Shown piece by piece: positions 27,425 to 35,983 of a stretch of 64,000 nt of DNA. The notes beneath the pieces were generated by a model. The model ran no database searches, was not told where the DNA came from, and saw only the letters and a program-made list of their open reading frames with translations. The DNA comes from Peribacillus frigoritolerans (GTDB lineage Bacteria > Bacillota > Bacilli > Bacillales > DSM-1321): the NCBI RefSeq assembly GCF_030676415.1, contig NZ_JAUUTW010000003.1:124001-188000 (forward strand), given 5' to 3'. A program made the translations under genes and the position numbers. How positions within the stretch are numbered: position 1 is the first letter of the stretch; the number at the start of each line of letters is the position of its first letter.

Positions 27425-28864
27425 ATGGTCATGACGGAAACGCTGAAAAAGAAATTATTCATTAATGGTAAATGGAAAGAAGCTGAAAAGTTCACGACAC
27501 TTAAGTCTCCCTATAGCGGGGAAGTTCTAGCGGAAATTCCTTCAGCAAGCCTTGAAGATGTAGATTTGGCAATAGAATCAGCCTATCAAGCTAGAAAAAC
27601 AATGGCAGCTTTACCTAGTCATAAACGCGCTGCAATACTTGAAAAGCTTGCGAGCCTTTTGGAAAGCCGCAAAGATGAGGCAGCTGAAATTATTGCTAAA
27701 GAAGCAGCGAAACCGATTAAAACGGCAATGGTTGAAGTATCCCGGACGATTGCCACATATAAATTTGCAGCAGAGGAAGCAAAAAGGATTCATGGAGAAA
27801 CATTGACTATGGATGCTACAGCTGACGGAGAAGGAAGGATAGGATACACAGTCCGTGAGCCTCTAGGTGTTGTGGGTGCGATTACGCCTTTTAATTTTCC
27901 GATGAACCTGGTTGCCCATAAAGTAGGCCCGGCCATTGCTGCCGGAAATACACTTGTCCTGAAACCTGCGAGCCAAACACCGCTATCTTCGCTATTTCTA
28001 GCTGAACTATTAGCCGAAACGGATTTGCCGGCAGGTGCGTTTAATTTAGTTACCGGAAGCGGTTCGGTAATTGGTGATAAATTAGTCACCGATTCACGGG
28101 TGAAGAGCATTTCATTTACTGGAAGTCCGGCTGTCGGAATCGGGATCCGTAATAAGGCTGGGTTAAAGAAAGTGAGTCTTGAACTAGGTTCGAATGCGGC
28201 TGTCATCGTTGATAAAGGGATCAATATCAATAAAATCATCCAACGCTGTGTATCGGCAGCATTCGCTTTTCAAGGGCAGGTCTGTATTTCCTTACAGCGC
28301 GCATATGTTCATGAAGAGGTATATGATGAGTTCGTCAAAAAATTCACAGAAGCAACGAATGGATTGAAACTAGGAGATTCTTTGGACCCGTCTGTGGATA
28401 TTTCGGCAATGATCAGCGCTGGTGATGTACAGCGAAGCTTGGATTGGATCGGTGAAGCTAAACAACATGGTGCAATTGTTGCAGCAGGAGGTAAATCTGA
28501 AGGGAATATCCTGCATCCCACTGTGTTGCTGGAAGTGGATGCAATGCTTAAGGTATCTTGTCAGGAAGTCTTCGCTCCCATTGTTTTGATCAATAAGGTT
28601 TCGTCTGTTGAGGAAGCGATTGATTTGGTCAATGATTCCGAATTTGGATTGCAGGCCGGGATTTACACAGAAAATATCAATCTGGCTCTTTCTGCCGCAG
28701 AAAAATTGGAAGTCGGCGGTGTTATCATTAATGATATCCCAACTTACCGTGTCGACAACATGCCATATGGCGGAGTCAAAAAAAGCGGAACGGGCCGCGA
28801 AGGGCTAAAATATGCCATTGAAGAAATGACGGAAATGAAACTGGTCATTATTAACCGAAATTAA
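27425..28864 (+). CDS. Aldehyde dehydrogenase (semialdehyde/phosphonoacetaldehyde type)
   Basis: A 479-aa NAD(P)-dependent aldehyde dehydrogenase. Catalytic Cys is in FQGQVCISLQRAYVH and the general-base Glu in SLELGSNAAVIV, where GS replaces the common GG. The C terminus has MPYGGVKKSGTGREG. The sequence style is nearer to non-phosphorylating glyceraldehyde-3-phosphate, lactaldehyde and phosphonoacetaldehyde dehydrogenases than to GabD. It starts 12 bases after the aminotransferase, ATG 27425 preceded by AGAGGTG (27431 is possible), so both are translated from one sigma-54 transcript. It probably oxidises the aldehyde the aminotransferase makes. Confidence 0.86.
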   Translation: MVMTETLKKKLFINGKWKEAEKFTTLKSPYSGEVLAEIPSASLEDVDLAIESAYQARKTMAALPSHKRAAILEKLASLLESRKDEAAEIIAKEAAKPIKTAMVEVSRTIATYKFAAEEAKRIHGETLTMDATADGEGRIGYTVREPLGVVGAITPFNFPMNLVAHKVGPAIAAGNTLVLKPASQTPLSSLFLAELLAETDLPAGAFNLVTGSGSVIGDKLVTDSRVKSISFTGSPAVGIGIRNKAGLKKVSLELGSNAAVIVDKGININKIIQRCVSAAFAFQGQVCISLQRAYVHEEVYDEFVKKFTEATNGLKLGDSLDPSVDISAMISAGDVQRSLDWIGEAKQHGAIVAAGGKSEGNILHPTVLLEVDAMLKVSCQEVFAPIVLINKVSSVEEAIDLVNDSEFGLQAGIYTENINLALSAAEKLEVGGVIINDIPTYRVDNMPYGGVKKSGTGREGLKYAIEEMTEMKLVIINRN

Positions 28865-28865
28865 T

Positions 28866-28900
28866 CAAAAAAGAGATGAGCAGCTGCTCATCTCTTTTTT
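28866..28900. terminator. Terminator after the aminotransferase-aldehyde dehydrogenase pair
   Basis: Perfect palindrome AAGAGATGAGCAG/CTGCTCATCTCTT with flanking A and T runs. Confidence 0.92.
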
Positions 28901-28982
28901 TGAGCTGCGGGTTTATTTTCTATGAATCTTGAAAAAGATTGAGATGAAGGATTGGCCATATGCTATGCAAAAATGAATAGGT

Positions 28983-28998
28983 AATTCACGGTTGAATT
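28983..28998. promoter_or_regulatory. Candidate activator site upstream of the second sigma-54 promoter
   Basis: AATTC-ACGGTT-GAATT shares the ATTC-N6-GAAT core of the three elements at 25897-25964 and lies 54 bases before the -24 element. A second dyad, AATCTT-GAAA-AAGATT, is at 28925-28940. Confidence 0.5.
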
Positions 28999-29050
28999 TA
29001 AATGAGACAGGAAAGGGCAAAAAAAACGAGAGTTACCTAATATTTCAAAC

Positions 29051-29066
29051 TGGCATGAATCTTGCT
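29051..29066 (+). promoter_or_regulatory. Sigma-54 promoter of the second aldehyde dehydrogenase
   Basis: TGGCAT-N5-TTGCT, the same hexamer and pentamer as at 26005 with identical GG-GC spacing. Confidence 0.87.
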
Positions 29067-29113
29067 CATATCTTATATATAGGTAGATAAATTAAAATCG
29101 AGGAGGAATTTAC

Positions 29114-30634
29114 ATGCAGGAAACCTTGCAAAATAATACGAAAAAAGAAGGAACCGGAGCACTGGACTTAAGGATGTTCATCAATGGGGAATGGGTGAAT
29201 TCGACTTCAGGTGAGAAGCGGGATGTATTGAATCCGGCCACAGGGGAGGTTATTGCCAAAGCTGCGGAAGGAACACAGGAAGATGTGGATGCAGCAGTCG
29301 AGGCAGCAAAATATGCTTTCTATGAAGGTGGTTGGTGGGGAACTCCTGCCGTCGAAAGAGCTCGCATTTTATTCAAAATAGCCGACAAAATAGAAGAAAA
29401 AGCTGAAGAACTAGCTGCGTTGGAAACATTGGATAATGGGAAACCATTGCGTGAGGCTCGTTTTGATATAGCTGATTCGGCAGCCTGTTTTAGATATTAT
29501 GCAGGATTGGCCACAAAACCGACAGGTCAGACTTTTGAAGTTCCTGACGGTCAGCAGGCGATGGTCGTAAGGGAACCGATCGGTGTATGCGGGCAGATCG
29601 TTCCTTGGAATTTCCCACTTATGATGTCAGCCTGGAAACTCGCTCCGGCGCTTGCCGCAGGAAATTCCGTTGTGTTCAAACCATCTGAGATCACTCCGGT
29701 GACGGCGGTCAAACTATTTGAAATCATGGATGAGGTAGGATTGCCAAAAGGTGTCGCAAACCTTGTATTAGGAGCTGGGCCAGTTGTCGGACAAGCCATT
29801 GCTGAACATGAGGAAATCGATAAAGTAGCCTTTACAGGTGGTACGGCAACAGGACGTAAGATCATGGAGGCTTCACTGGGTAACCTAAAGAAAGTGACAT
29901 TGGAGCTCGGCGGGAAATCGCCTAATATCGTATTTGCGGACTCTGACTTTGAGACTGCGGTTGATTATGCTCTTTACGGGATTTTCTGTAATCAAGGACA
30001 AGTGTGTTCAGCAGGTTCCCGTTTACTGTTGGAAGAGTCCATTTACGATCAGTTCATTGCAAGTCTTACTGCGAAGGCGAAAAAGATCAAAGTAGGTTCA
30101 GGTTCTGATGAAAACAGCCAGATGGGACCTATCGTTTCAGAAGCCCATATGAACAAAATATTATCGTATATCCAAATCGGAAAAGAAGAAGGTGCCAAAT
30201 TAATCGTCGGTGGAAATCGAATTAAAGAAGAAGGCATGGATAAAGGTTACTTTGTCGAACCTACTATTTTTGTTGATACGACACCGGACATGCGGATTGT
30301 GCAGGAAGAAATTTTTGGGCCGGTACTTGTTGTTCAAAAGTTCAAGGATGAAGCGGAAGCTCTTCGACTTGCCAATGATACGAAATATGGTTTAGCGGGA
30401 GCTGTGTTCACGAATGATGTCGCAAAAGCGTACCGTGTCATTAAAAAAGTGCGTGCCGGCATCACGTGGATAAACTCATATCATCCGACTTATAACGAAG
30501 CTCCTTGGGGAGGGTTCAAGCAAAGTGGAAATGGACGCGAACTGGGAACATTCGGTTACGAAGCTTACACCGAATTGAAACAAATCAATAACAACTTGGA
30601 TATCCAGCCAACAGGTTGGTTTGATGAAGAGTAA
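29114..30634 (+). CDS. Aldehyde dehydrogenase (betaine/amino-aldehyde type)
   Basis: A 506-aa aldehyde dehydrogenase. Catalytic Cys is in FCNQGQVCSAGSRL and the general base in LELGGKSPNIVF; the C terminus has APWGGFKQSGNGRELG. The VCGQIVPWNFPLMM and GQVCSAGSR patterns are those of betaine aldehyde, aminobutyraldehyde and general aliphatic dehydrogenases (GbsA/DhaS group). It is a single gene driven by its own sigma-54 promoter, with AGGAGG before the ATG and a terminator after it. Shared promoter type suggests induction with the aminotransferase pair, perhaps as an alternative or preceding oxidation step in polyamine or amino-aldehyde catabolism. Confidence 0.87.
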   Translation: MQETLQNNTKKEGTGALDLRMFINGEWVNSTSGEKRDVLNPATGEVIAKAAEGTQEDVDAAVEAAKYAFYEGGWWGTPAVERARILFKIADKIEEKAEELAALETLDNGKPLREARFDIADSAACFRYYAGLATKPTGQTFEVPDGQQAMVVREPIGVCGQIVPWNFPLMMSAWKLAPALAAGNSVVFKPSEITPVTAVKLFEIMDEVGLPKGVANLVLGAGPVVGQAIAEHEEIDKVAFTGGTATGRKIMEASLGNLKKVTLELGGKSPNIVFADSDFETAVDYALYGIFCNQGQVCSAGSRLLLEESIYDQFIASLTAKAKKIKVGSGSDENSQMGPIVSEAHMNKILSYIQIGKEEGAKLIVGGNRIKEEGMDKGYFVEPTIFVDTTPDMRIVQEEIFGPVLVVQKFKDEAEALRLANDTKYGLAGAVFTNDVAKAYRVIKKVRAGITWINSYHPTYNEAPWGGFKQSGNGRELGTFGYEAYTELKQINNNLDIQPTGWFDEE

Positions 30635-30647
30635 ATAGCTTGACGAA

Positions 30648-30678
30648 AAGGCTGTCCCTTGGGGAACAGCCTTTTTTT
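30648..30678 (+). terminator. Terminator after the second aldehyde dehydrogenase
   Basis: AAGGCTGT-N10-ACAGCCTT followed by T7. Confidence 0.88.
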
Positions 30679-30688
30679 GTGGAATCGA

Positions 30689-30798
30689 AGATATATTCCG
30701 AAAATCATAGATGTAACTCCAGAAACGCAGATATAACTCCGAAAACGAAGATATAATTCCAGAATCATAGATATATACCGAAAAACGGAGATATAATC
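30689..30798. repeat. Tandem array of 20-bp repeats
   Basis: Five and a half head-to-tail degenerate 20-bp units begin AGATATAA-like at 30689, 30709, 30729, 30749, 30769 and (partial) 30789. A typical unit is AGATATAACTCCGAAAACGA. The register is exact with no spacers. It lies between a terminator and the 3' end of the convergent oxidoreductase gene. Confidence 0.88.
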
Positions 30799-30818
30799 AA
30801 AGATTGCTAAACATTCTT

Positions 30819-32867
30819 TTACTTTTGTTGGACTTTTTCAAGATCAACCCGTCCTGAAAAGAAAACGGCGCCATTACCCATATCTGCGAGGCGATCTGGG
30901 GTAAGGGAATTGATGTGTTGCTTTGTTTCGGGCGTATTCTGCCACAAGCCTTGGCTGACAAGAACGCCTGGTAACACATTTTCACCGGGAGCAGCGGTAA
31001 GCAAACATTCACCGCGACCGTTCCAGATTTTAACCATATCTCCGGGGGCTATCCCCATTGTTTTGGCATCAGCGGCATTCATGTGCAGTTTCGGTTCCTT
31101 TTCCATGGAGATATGTTTGGCATTATTTGAAAAGGTTGAATTCAAGAAATTGTGATTAGGTGCCGGAATGAATAAAAATGGCAGGTCGCTGTCTTTTATG
31201 ATGGGCGTATATGTTGGCAAAGGCTCGTATCCATCCCGCTTCATTCGTTCGGAATAAAGTTCAATTTTACCGCTTGGTGTCGGGAGTTTGCCGGGGAACA
31301 TCGGCCGCATTTTGGCTTTGACAAATTGATTCCTTGAAAGGGAGTCATAGGTGATGCCTTCCAAATGCGGGTTGTCGGGAAAATCCAGAGCCTGCCGTAT
31401 CATATCTTCCTCTGAATCTCTAAATGCTTGTTCCCCAAATCCCATCCCAACAGCTAACAGTTTGAACAATTCAACATTCGATTTCGATTCGCCATATTTT
31501 TCGACTACAGGTTTTTGTATTTGGACGTAATTATGCCAGTATGAATTATAAAAATCCTCCGTTTCATAAGATGACGTGGCAGGAAGGACGAGGTCGGCAA
31601 ACATGGCCGTTTCGGTTAAGAACAGATCATGGACCACTGTAAATAGATCTTCCCGCATTAGACCTTCCTGTACCTTATTTGCATTTGGAGCGACAAGTGC
31701 TGGGTTGGAGCCGTATACAAACATGGAGCGAACCGGGTTTTCTTTTTCCAGAAGAGCTTGACCGATTTGGTTCATATTAATGGTCCGGGTAGCTTTATTT
31801 TGCAATAAATCAGGACGTCTTAAGGCATTTGTATTAAAAGCCAGATATCCTGAATTACCTTTGATGGCTCCGCCGCCTTCCGCCATCCATTGGCCGGTAA
31901 GTGCAGGCAGGCAGGCAATGGTACGTACCGCCATGCCTCCATTGTCATGGTGCTGCAGGCCATTGCCTATCCGCACGAATGATGGACTTGTGGTGCCGTA
32001 CATCCTGGCTAATTCATATAAGTCATCAATTGGAACGCCAGTGATCGCGGAGACGGTCGCAGGGTCATATTGGCGGACGTGTTCGCGCAATTCAGCAGCA
32101 CCCACTGTGTATTCATCGAGAAAGGGCTGGTCGACTAGTTTCTCGGCATATAGAATATGCATTAATCCGAGGGCAAGCGCACTATCGGTGCCAGGCAGAA
32201 TCGGAATGAACCAATCTGCCCACTTGCCGGTTTGGTTTTTATGTACGTCAATGACAACTACTTTGGCCCCGTTTTTTCGGGCTTGCTGGGCAAGCGTAAT
32301 TTGGTGCATATTTGTGCTCACAGCGTTAATGCCCCACATGATGAAAAGCTTTGTATGAATCGTTTCTTCTGGGTCGGTGCCGAATGAACCACCCATTGTA
32401 TAGCTGTATCCGACTGAGCCGGCCGCGTTACAAATGGAACGCTCGAGCATGCTTGCACCGAGCTTGTGGAAAAAACGGCGATCCATCCCCTCGGCGCTGA
32501 GATTGCCCATGTTTCCATAAAAGCTGTAGGGAAGTATGCTTTCCGGACCGTGCATTTCGATCAGGCCTTTCCATTTGGAAGTGATTGTGTCAATGGCCTC
32601 TTCCCAGCTGATTGGAGCGAAATACCCTTCTCCTTTAGGACCGACGCGCTTTAATGGCTGCTTTAAGCGATTGGGGTCATATAGGCGGGCAGTCATGTTT
32701 CGGACTTTGTTGCAAATATTCCCTTTGGTGACTGGATGATCAGGGTCTCCTTGAACTTTAATGATCTGCCCGTCTTTTTTATGCAGCAGTAAACCGCATT
32801 GATCAGGACAGTCAAGAGAGCAAACAGAGGGAAAGACTCCATCTGGCTGATTGATATAGGATTGCAT
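30819..32867 (-). CDS. yoaE: Molybdopterin oxidoreductase family protein (YoaE-like)
   Basis: A 682-aa member of the DMSO reductase superfamily. The N-terminal iron-sulfur motif is CSLDCPDQCG with a fourth Cys in GNICNKVR, so a [4Fe-4S] cluster is expected. RSICNAAGS holds a possible Mo-ligand Cys. The C-terminal molybdopterin-binding domain contains NSTFSN and MNAADAKTMGIAPGDMVKIW. No twin-arginine signal is visible, so it is likely cytoplasmic. B. subtilis YoaE has the same length and unknown substrate. AGGAGG precedes the ATG. moeA and mobB elsewhere in the window would supply the cofactor. Confidence 0.88.
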   Translation of the reverse strand: MQSYINQPDGVFPSVCSLDCPDQCGLLLHKKDGQIIKVQGDPDHPVTKGNICNKVRNMTARLYDPNRLKQPLKRVGPKGEGYFAPISWEEAIDTITSKWKGLIEMHGPESILPYSFYGNMGNLSAEGMDRRFFHKLGASMLERSICNAAGSVGYSYTMGGSFGTDPEETIHTKLFIMWGINAVSTNMHQITLAQQARKNGAKVVVIDVHKNQTGKWADWFIPILPGTDSALALGLMHILYAEKLVDQPFLDEYTVGAAELREHVRQYDPATVSAITGVPIDDLYELARMYGTTSPSFVRIGNGLQHHDNGGMAVRTIACLPALTGQWMAEGGGAIKGNSGYLAFNTNALRRPDLLQNKATRTINMNQIGQALLEKENPVRSMFVYGSNPALVAPNANKVQEGLMREDLFTVVHDLFLTETAMFADLVLPATSSYETEDFYNSYWHNYVQIQKPVVEKYGESKSNVELFKLLAVGMGFGEQAFRDSEEDMIRQALDFPDNPHLEGITYDSLSRNQFVKAKMRPMFPGKLPTPSGKIELYSERMKRDGYEPLPTYTPIIKDSDLPFLFIPAPNHNFLNSTFSNNAKHISMEKEPKLHMNAADAKTMGIAPGDMVKIWNGRGECLLTAAPGENVLPGVLVSQGLWQNTPETKQHINSLTPDRLADMGNGAVFFSGRVDLEKVQQK

Positions 32868-33024
32868 GGCGTATTCCTCCTAATAATCTAATCTAATAAA
32901 TTGAATAATCTTAATTATATTGAAAGTGAAATCGTTGAAAGGTGCAAGAACTTCTTAACATATGTTTTTTTTTCTGATAAGCTTACAAGATGAAAAATTA
33001 ACCTATAAATAGGAGGATTCATTT

Positions 33025-34494
33025 TTGGAATATGGAATTATAATATCAATAGGAATATACATGGCAGGCATGCTGTTAATTGGTTATTTTGCCTATCGGA
33101 AAACGGCCAACTTAACCGATTACATGCTTGGCGGCCGAAACTTGGGCCCGGCTGTAACTGCATTGAGTGCAGGTGCTTCCGATATGAGCGGCTGGCTGTT
33201 GATGGGTCTCCCCGGTGCTATGTACATAAGCGGGTTAAGTGCTGGCTGGATTGTCATTGGCCTGTGTGCAGGGTCTTATTTAAACTGGTTATTCGTGGCG
33301 CCGCGACTTCGGACATATACGGAAGTGGCCGGCAATTCGATTACGATTCCCGACTTTTTGGGAAATCGGTTTAAAGATGGCTCCAGGGTCTTAAAAGTGG
33401 TATCAGCATCGGTCATTTTAATTTTCTTCACCTTTTACACGTCTTCAGGCATGGTAGCAGGCGGTGAGCTTTTCCGCTCCGCTTTCAATTTGGATTATCG
33501 GTGGGGCATCTGGCTGACGGCGAGCGTTGTTATTCTTTATACATTATTTGGCGGATTCCTGGCTGTTAGCTGGACGGACTTCGTACAAGGTACAATTATG
33601 TTCATTGCCTTAATTCTAGTACCAGTTGTCACGATTGTAAATATTGGGGGCTGGGATCCTGCCTTCAATGAAATAAAATCGATTAACCCGAATTTATTGC
33701 ATGTTTTTGAAGGAACATCAACCATTGGCATCATATCTCTTTTGGCATGGGGGCTTGGTTATTTCGGGCAGCCTCATATAATCGTTCGATTCATGGCGGT
33801 TTCATCTGTTAAAGAATTGAAAAGTGCACGGCGAATCGGTATGGGCTGGATGATTTTTGCTATCGTCGGAGCGATGTTCACCGGATTGGTGGGAATAGCT
33901 TATTTTAACCTGACAAACAGTCCATTAGGGGAAAAGAATGCTGAGTCCGTCTTCATCATTTTAGCTAAAGAACTGTTTCCTTCTTTAATTACAGGCTTCT
34001 TGTTGGCTGCGATTTTAGCAGCGGTCATGAGTACGATTGCATCACAGCTGTTAGTATCGGCAAGTGCTCTGACCGATGACTTCTATAAGCAGTTCATTCG
34101 GCCGAATGCATCTGATAAGGAATTAGTGCTGGTAGGTCGGTTTGGTGTATTGGCGATATCTGCCATAGCTCTATTATTGGCTTTTAATCCAAGCGGTACG
34201 ATCCTTAAACTGGTGGGGTATGCATGGGCTGGTTTTGGAGCGGCATTCGGTCCTGTCGTTCTGTTAAGCCTGTACTGGAAACGGATGACGAAATGGGGAG
34301 CCCTGGCGGGGATGATTGCCGGTACGGCAACCGTGATCGTCTGGGATATGATCGATAAGTTCGCTGAAGTATACGAAATCATTCCTGGTTTCATCGCTGG
34401 TTCAATAGCGGTGGTCGTTTTCAGTTTATTATCGGCCAAGCCTACAAAAGATATAGAAGAAGAATTCAATCAAGCCATTAAAAACCTCTCTTGA
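33025..34494 (+). CDS. putP: Sodium/proline symporter
   Basis: A 489-aa sodium:solute symporter with about 13 helices. The segments DYMLGGRNLGPAVTALSAGASDMSGWLLMG (split over helices 1-2), TLFGGFLAVSWTDFVQG and YFGQPHIIVRFMA match PutP and OpuE. It imports proline with sodium for catabolism or osmoprotection; the two roles cannot be separated from sequence. Translation starts at TTG 33025 after AGGAGG. It is monocistronic and divergent from the oxidoreductase. Confidence 0.92.
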   Translation: MEYGIIISIGIYMAGMLLIGYFAYRKTANLTDYMLGGRNLGPAVTALSAGASDMSGWLLMGLPGAMYISGLSAGWIVIGLCAGSYLNWLFVAPRLRTYTEVAGNSITIPDFLGNRFKDGSRVLKVVSASVILIFFTFYTSSGMVAGGELFRSAFNLDYRWGIWLTASVVILYTLFGGFLAVSWTDFVQGTIMFIALILVPVVTIVNIGGWDPAFNEIKSINPNLLHVFEGTSTIGIISLLAWGLGYFGQPHIIVRFMAVSSVKELKSARRIGMGWMIFAIVGAMFTGLVGIAYFNLTNSPLGEKNAESVFIILAKELFPSLITGFLLAAILAAVMSTIASQLLVSASALTDDFYKQFIRPNASDKELVLVGRFGVLAISAIALLLAFNPSGTILKLVGYAWAGFGAAFGPVVLLSLYWKRMTKWGALAGMIAGTATVIVWDMIDKFAEVYEIIPGFIAGSIAVVVFSLLSAKPTKDIEEEFNQAIKNLS

Positions 34495-34578
34495 TCATGG
34501 AAGTTCCAGTTAAACTGCTGCTGGATTTTTTAGCGATATAAATCAATGAATGCAATATATATGGTACAATATCCATAG

Positions 34579-34611
34579 AGTCCTTATGTTGAAAACATGA
34601 GGGCTTTTTTT
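34579..34611 (+). terminator. Hairpin with T-run before the histidine kinase gene
   Basis: AGTCCTTATGTT-GAAA-ACATGAGGGCT then T7. It lies just after a TACAAT box (34565), so it could be an attenuator of the kinase gene rather than only a putP terminator. Confidence 0.5.
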
Positions 34612-34658
34612 GAGTGATTTGGGAATAATAAACCAAAAAACAATACAAAGGAAAAAAT

Positions 34659-35936
34659 ATGAACCAATCTCATAAAATTGCATGTAAAGTGGCTTTTATA
34701 TATATAATCATTGGAGTCTTATGGATTATCATTACGGATTACATCTCTATGACACAGGCAAGGGCAGATGTTCGGATATATGCAATGTTTCAACATTCCA
34801 AAGGGTGGATGTTCATTTTCATAACCGGGCTTTTCCTATACTTCATAATCAGGTATTGGACCGGGAAAATGTTGAGGTCCCAACAGGAATTCATTCTGAA
34901 GGATGAACAGTATCGGTCGCTGTTCAAGCATAACCCGGATTGTGTCCTTGAGCTGAATCTCGAAGGAAATGTTGTTTCGATAAACCCGGAAGCTGAAAAA
35001 CTTTTAGGTCATCACAGTGACAATTTGAAAGGCAAGAATGCGAATCATCTCATCAACTGGAATGAAAGTGATAAAGTATCTGAATTCTTTATACAGTCCC
35101 TTCAAGGGGAGGCTGTAAAATTCGAAACGACGATTCAGAATAGTAGTGATGAAAAACGGATAATCCGTGTAACCTTTCTACCGATCATCGTTCACGCTGA
35201 AATGCTAGGAGTATATGCAATCGTTAGGGATATTACTGAATTGCGGCGCGAAGAGGAATTGATGATCATGTCTGAAAAGCTATCTGTTATCGGACATCTG
35301 GCTGCGGCCGTCGCACATGAGATAAGGAACCCGCTGACATCGTTAAAAGGATTTGTACAGTTAATGGATATGACCCAGGAAGTAAACCCGCTGCATTCTG
35401 ATATCATGCTGAAGGAAATTGACCGAATTAATATTATCTCAAGCGAACTTTTGGTTCTCGGGAAGAAACAGGATGTCGCATTCCTCAGGATCGATCTTGC
35501 CGACAGTTTACAACAGGTATTCACGTTGATGAAAGCAGAAACCAATTTGAATAATATCGAAATGGGATTCAGGGTAAAAACCGCCGAACCGATTTATATT
35601 ATGGCTGATTCAATTGAAATAAAACAGTTGATAATCAATATCGTCAAAAATAGCATTGAAGCGATTGAGGATAATGGCAAAATTGAAATTTCGCTGCAAA
35701 TCATCGATGGACAAGCTGTAGTCAGCGTGAGTGATAATGGCATGGGAATGGTGCCCGAGCGGCTTGAACGGATTGGTGAGCCTTTTTATTCGACGAAGGA
35801 AAAGGGCACAGGGATCGGGCTTGCAATTTGCCGGAAGATCGTTCATCGCCTTCAGGGGGAAATGCATTTTGAAAGTGAGATAAACAAAGGGACGACGGTT
35901 ACAATTCGTATTCCGTTGGCTACTGGACAAGAATAA
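34659..35936 (+). CDS. PAS-domain sensor histidine kinase (sporulation kinase type)
   Basis: A 425-aa membrane sensor kinase. Two transmembrane helices (about 8-27 and 48-68) flank a short external loop; a PAS domain covers about 80-190 (YRSLFKHNPDCVLELNLEGN at its start); the phospho-acceptor His is about residue 220 in AHEIRNPLTSLKGFVQLM; and the ATPase domain has KNSIEAI, VSDNGMGM and KGTGIGLAICRKIV. The short H-box style and lack of a partner response regulator gene resemble Spo0A-phosphorelay kinases (KinA-KinE). Signal unknown. AAAGG precedes the ATG. Confidence 0.87.
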   Translation: MNQSHKIACKVAFIYIIIGVLWIIITDYISMTQARADVRIYAMFQHSKGWMFIFITGLFLYFIIRYWTGKMLRSQQEFILKDEQYRSLFKHNPDCVLELNLEGNVVSINPEAEKLLGHHSDNLKGKNANHLINWNESDKVSEFFIQSLQGEAVKFETTIQNSSDEKRIIRVTFLPIIVHAEMLGVYAIVRDITELRREEELMIMSEKLSVIGHLAAAVAHEIRNPLTSLKGFVQLMDMTQEVNPLHSDIMLKEIDRINIISSELLVLGKKQDVAFLRIDLADSLQQVFTLMKAETNLNNIEMGFRVKTAEPIYIMADSIEIKQLIINIVKNSIEAIEDNGKIEISLQIIDGQAVVSVSDNGMGMVPERLERIGEPFYSTKEKGTGIGLAICRKIVHRLQGEMHFESEINKGTTVTIRIPLATGQE

Positions 35937-35983
35937 ATGGTACTATGAAAGATAGGAAAAGTTTTATATTAAAGGAGAACGAT

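Noticed and set aside
30689..30798. CRISPR array
   Set aside because: The units are 20 bp and contiguous with no unique spacers, and there are no cas genes.
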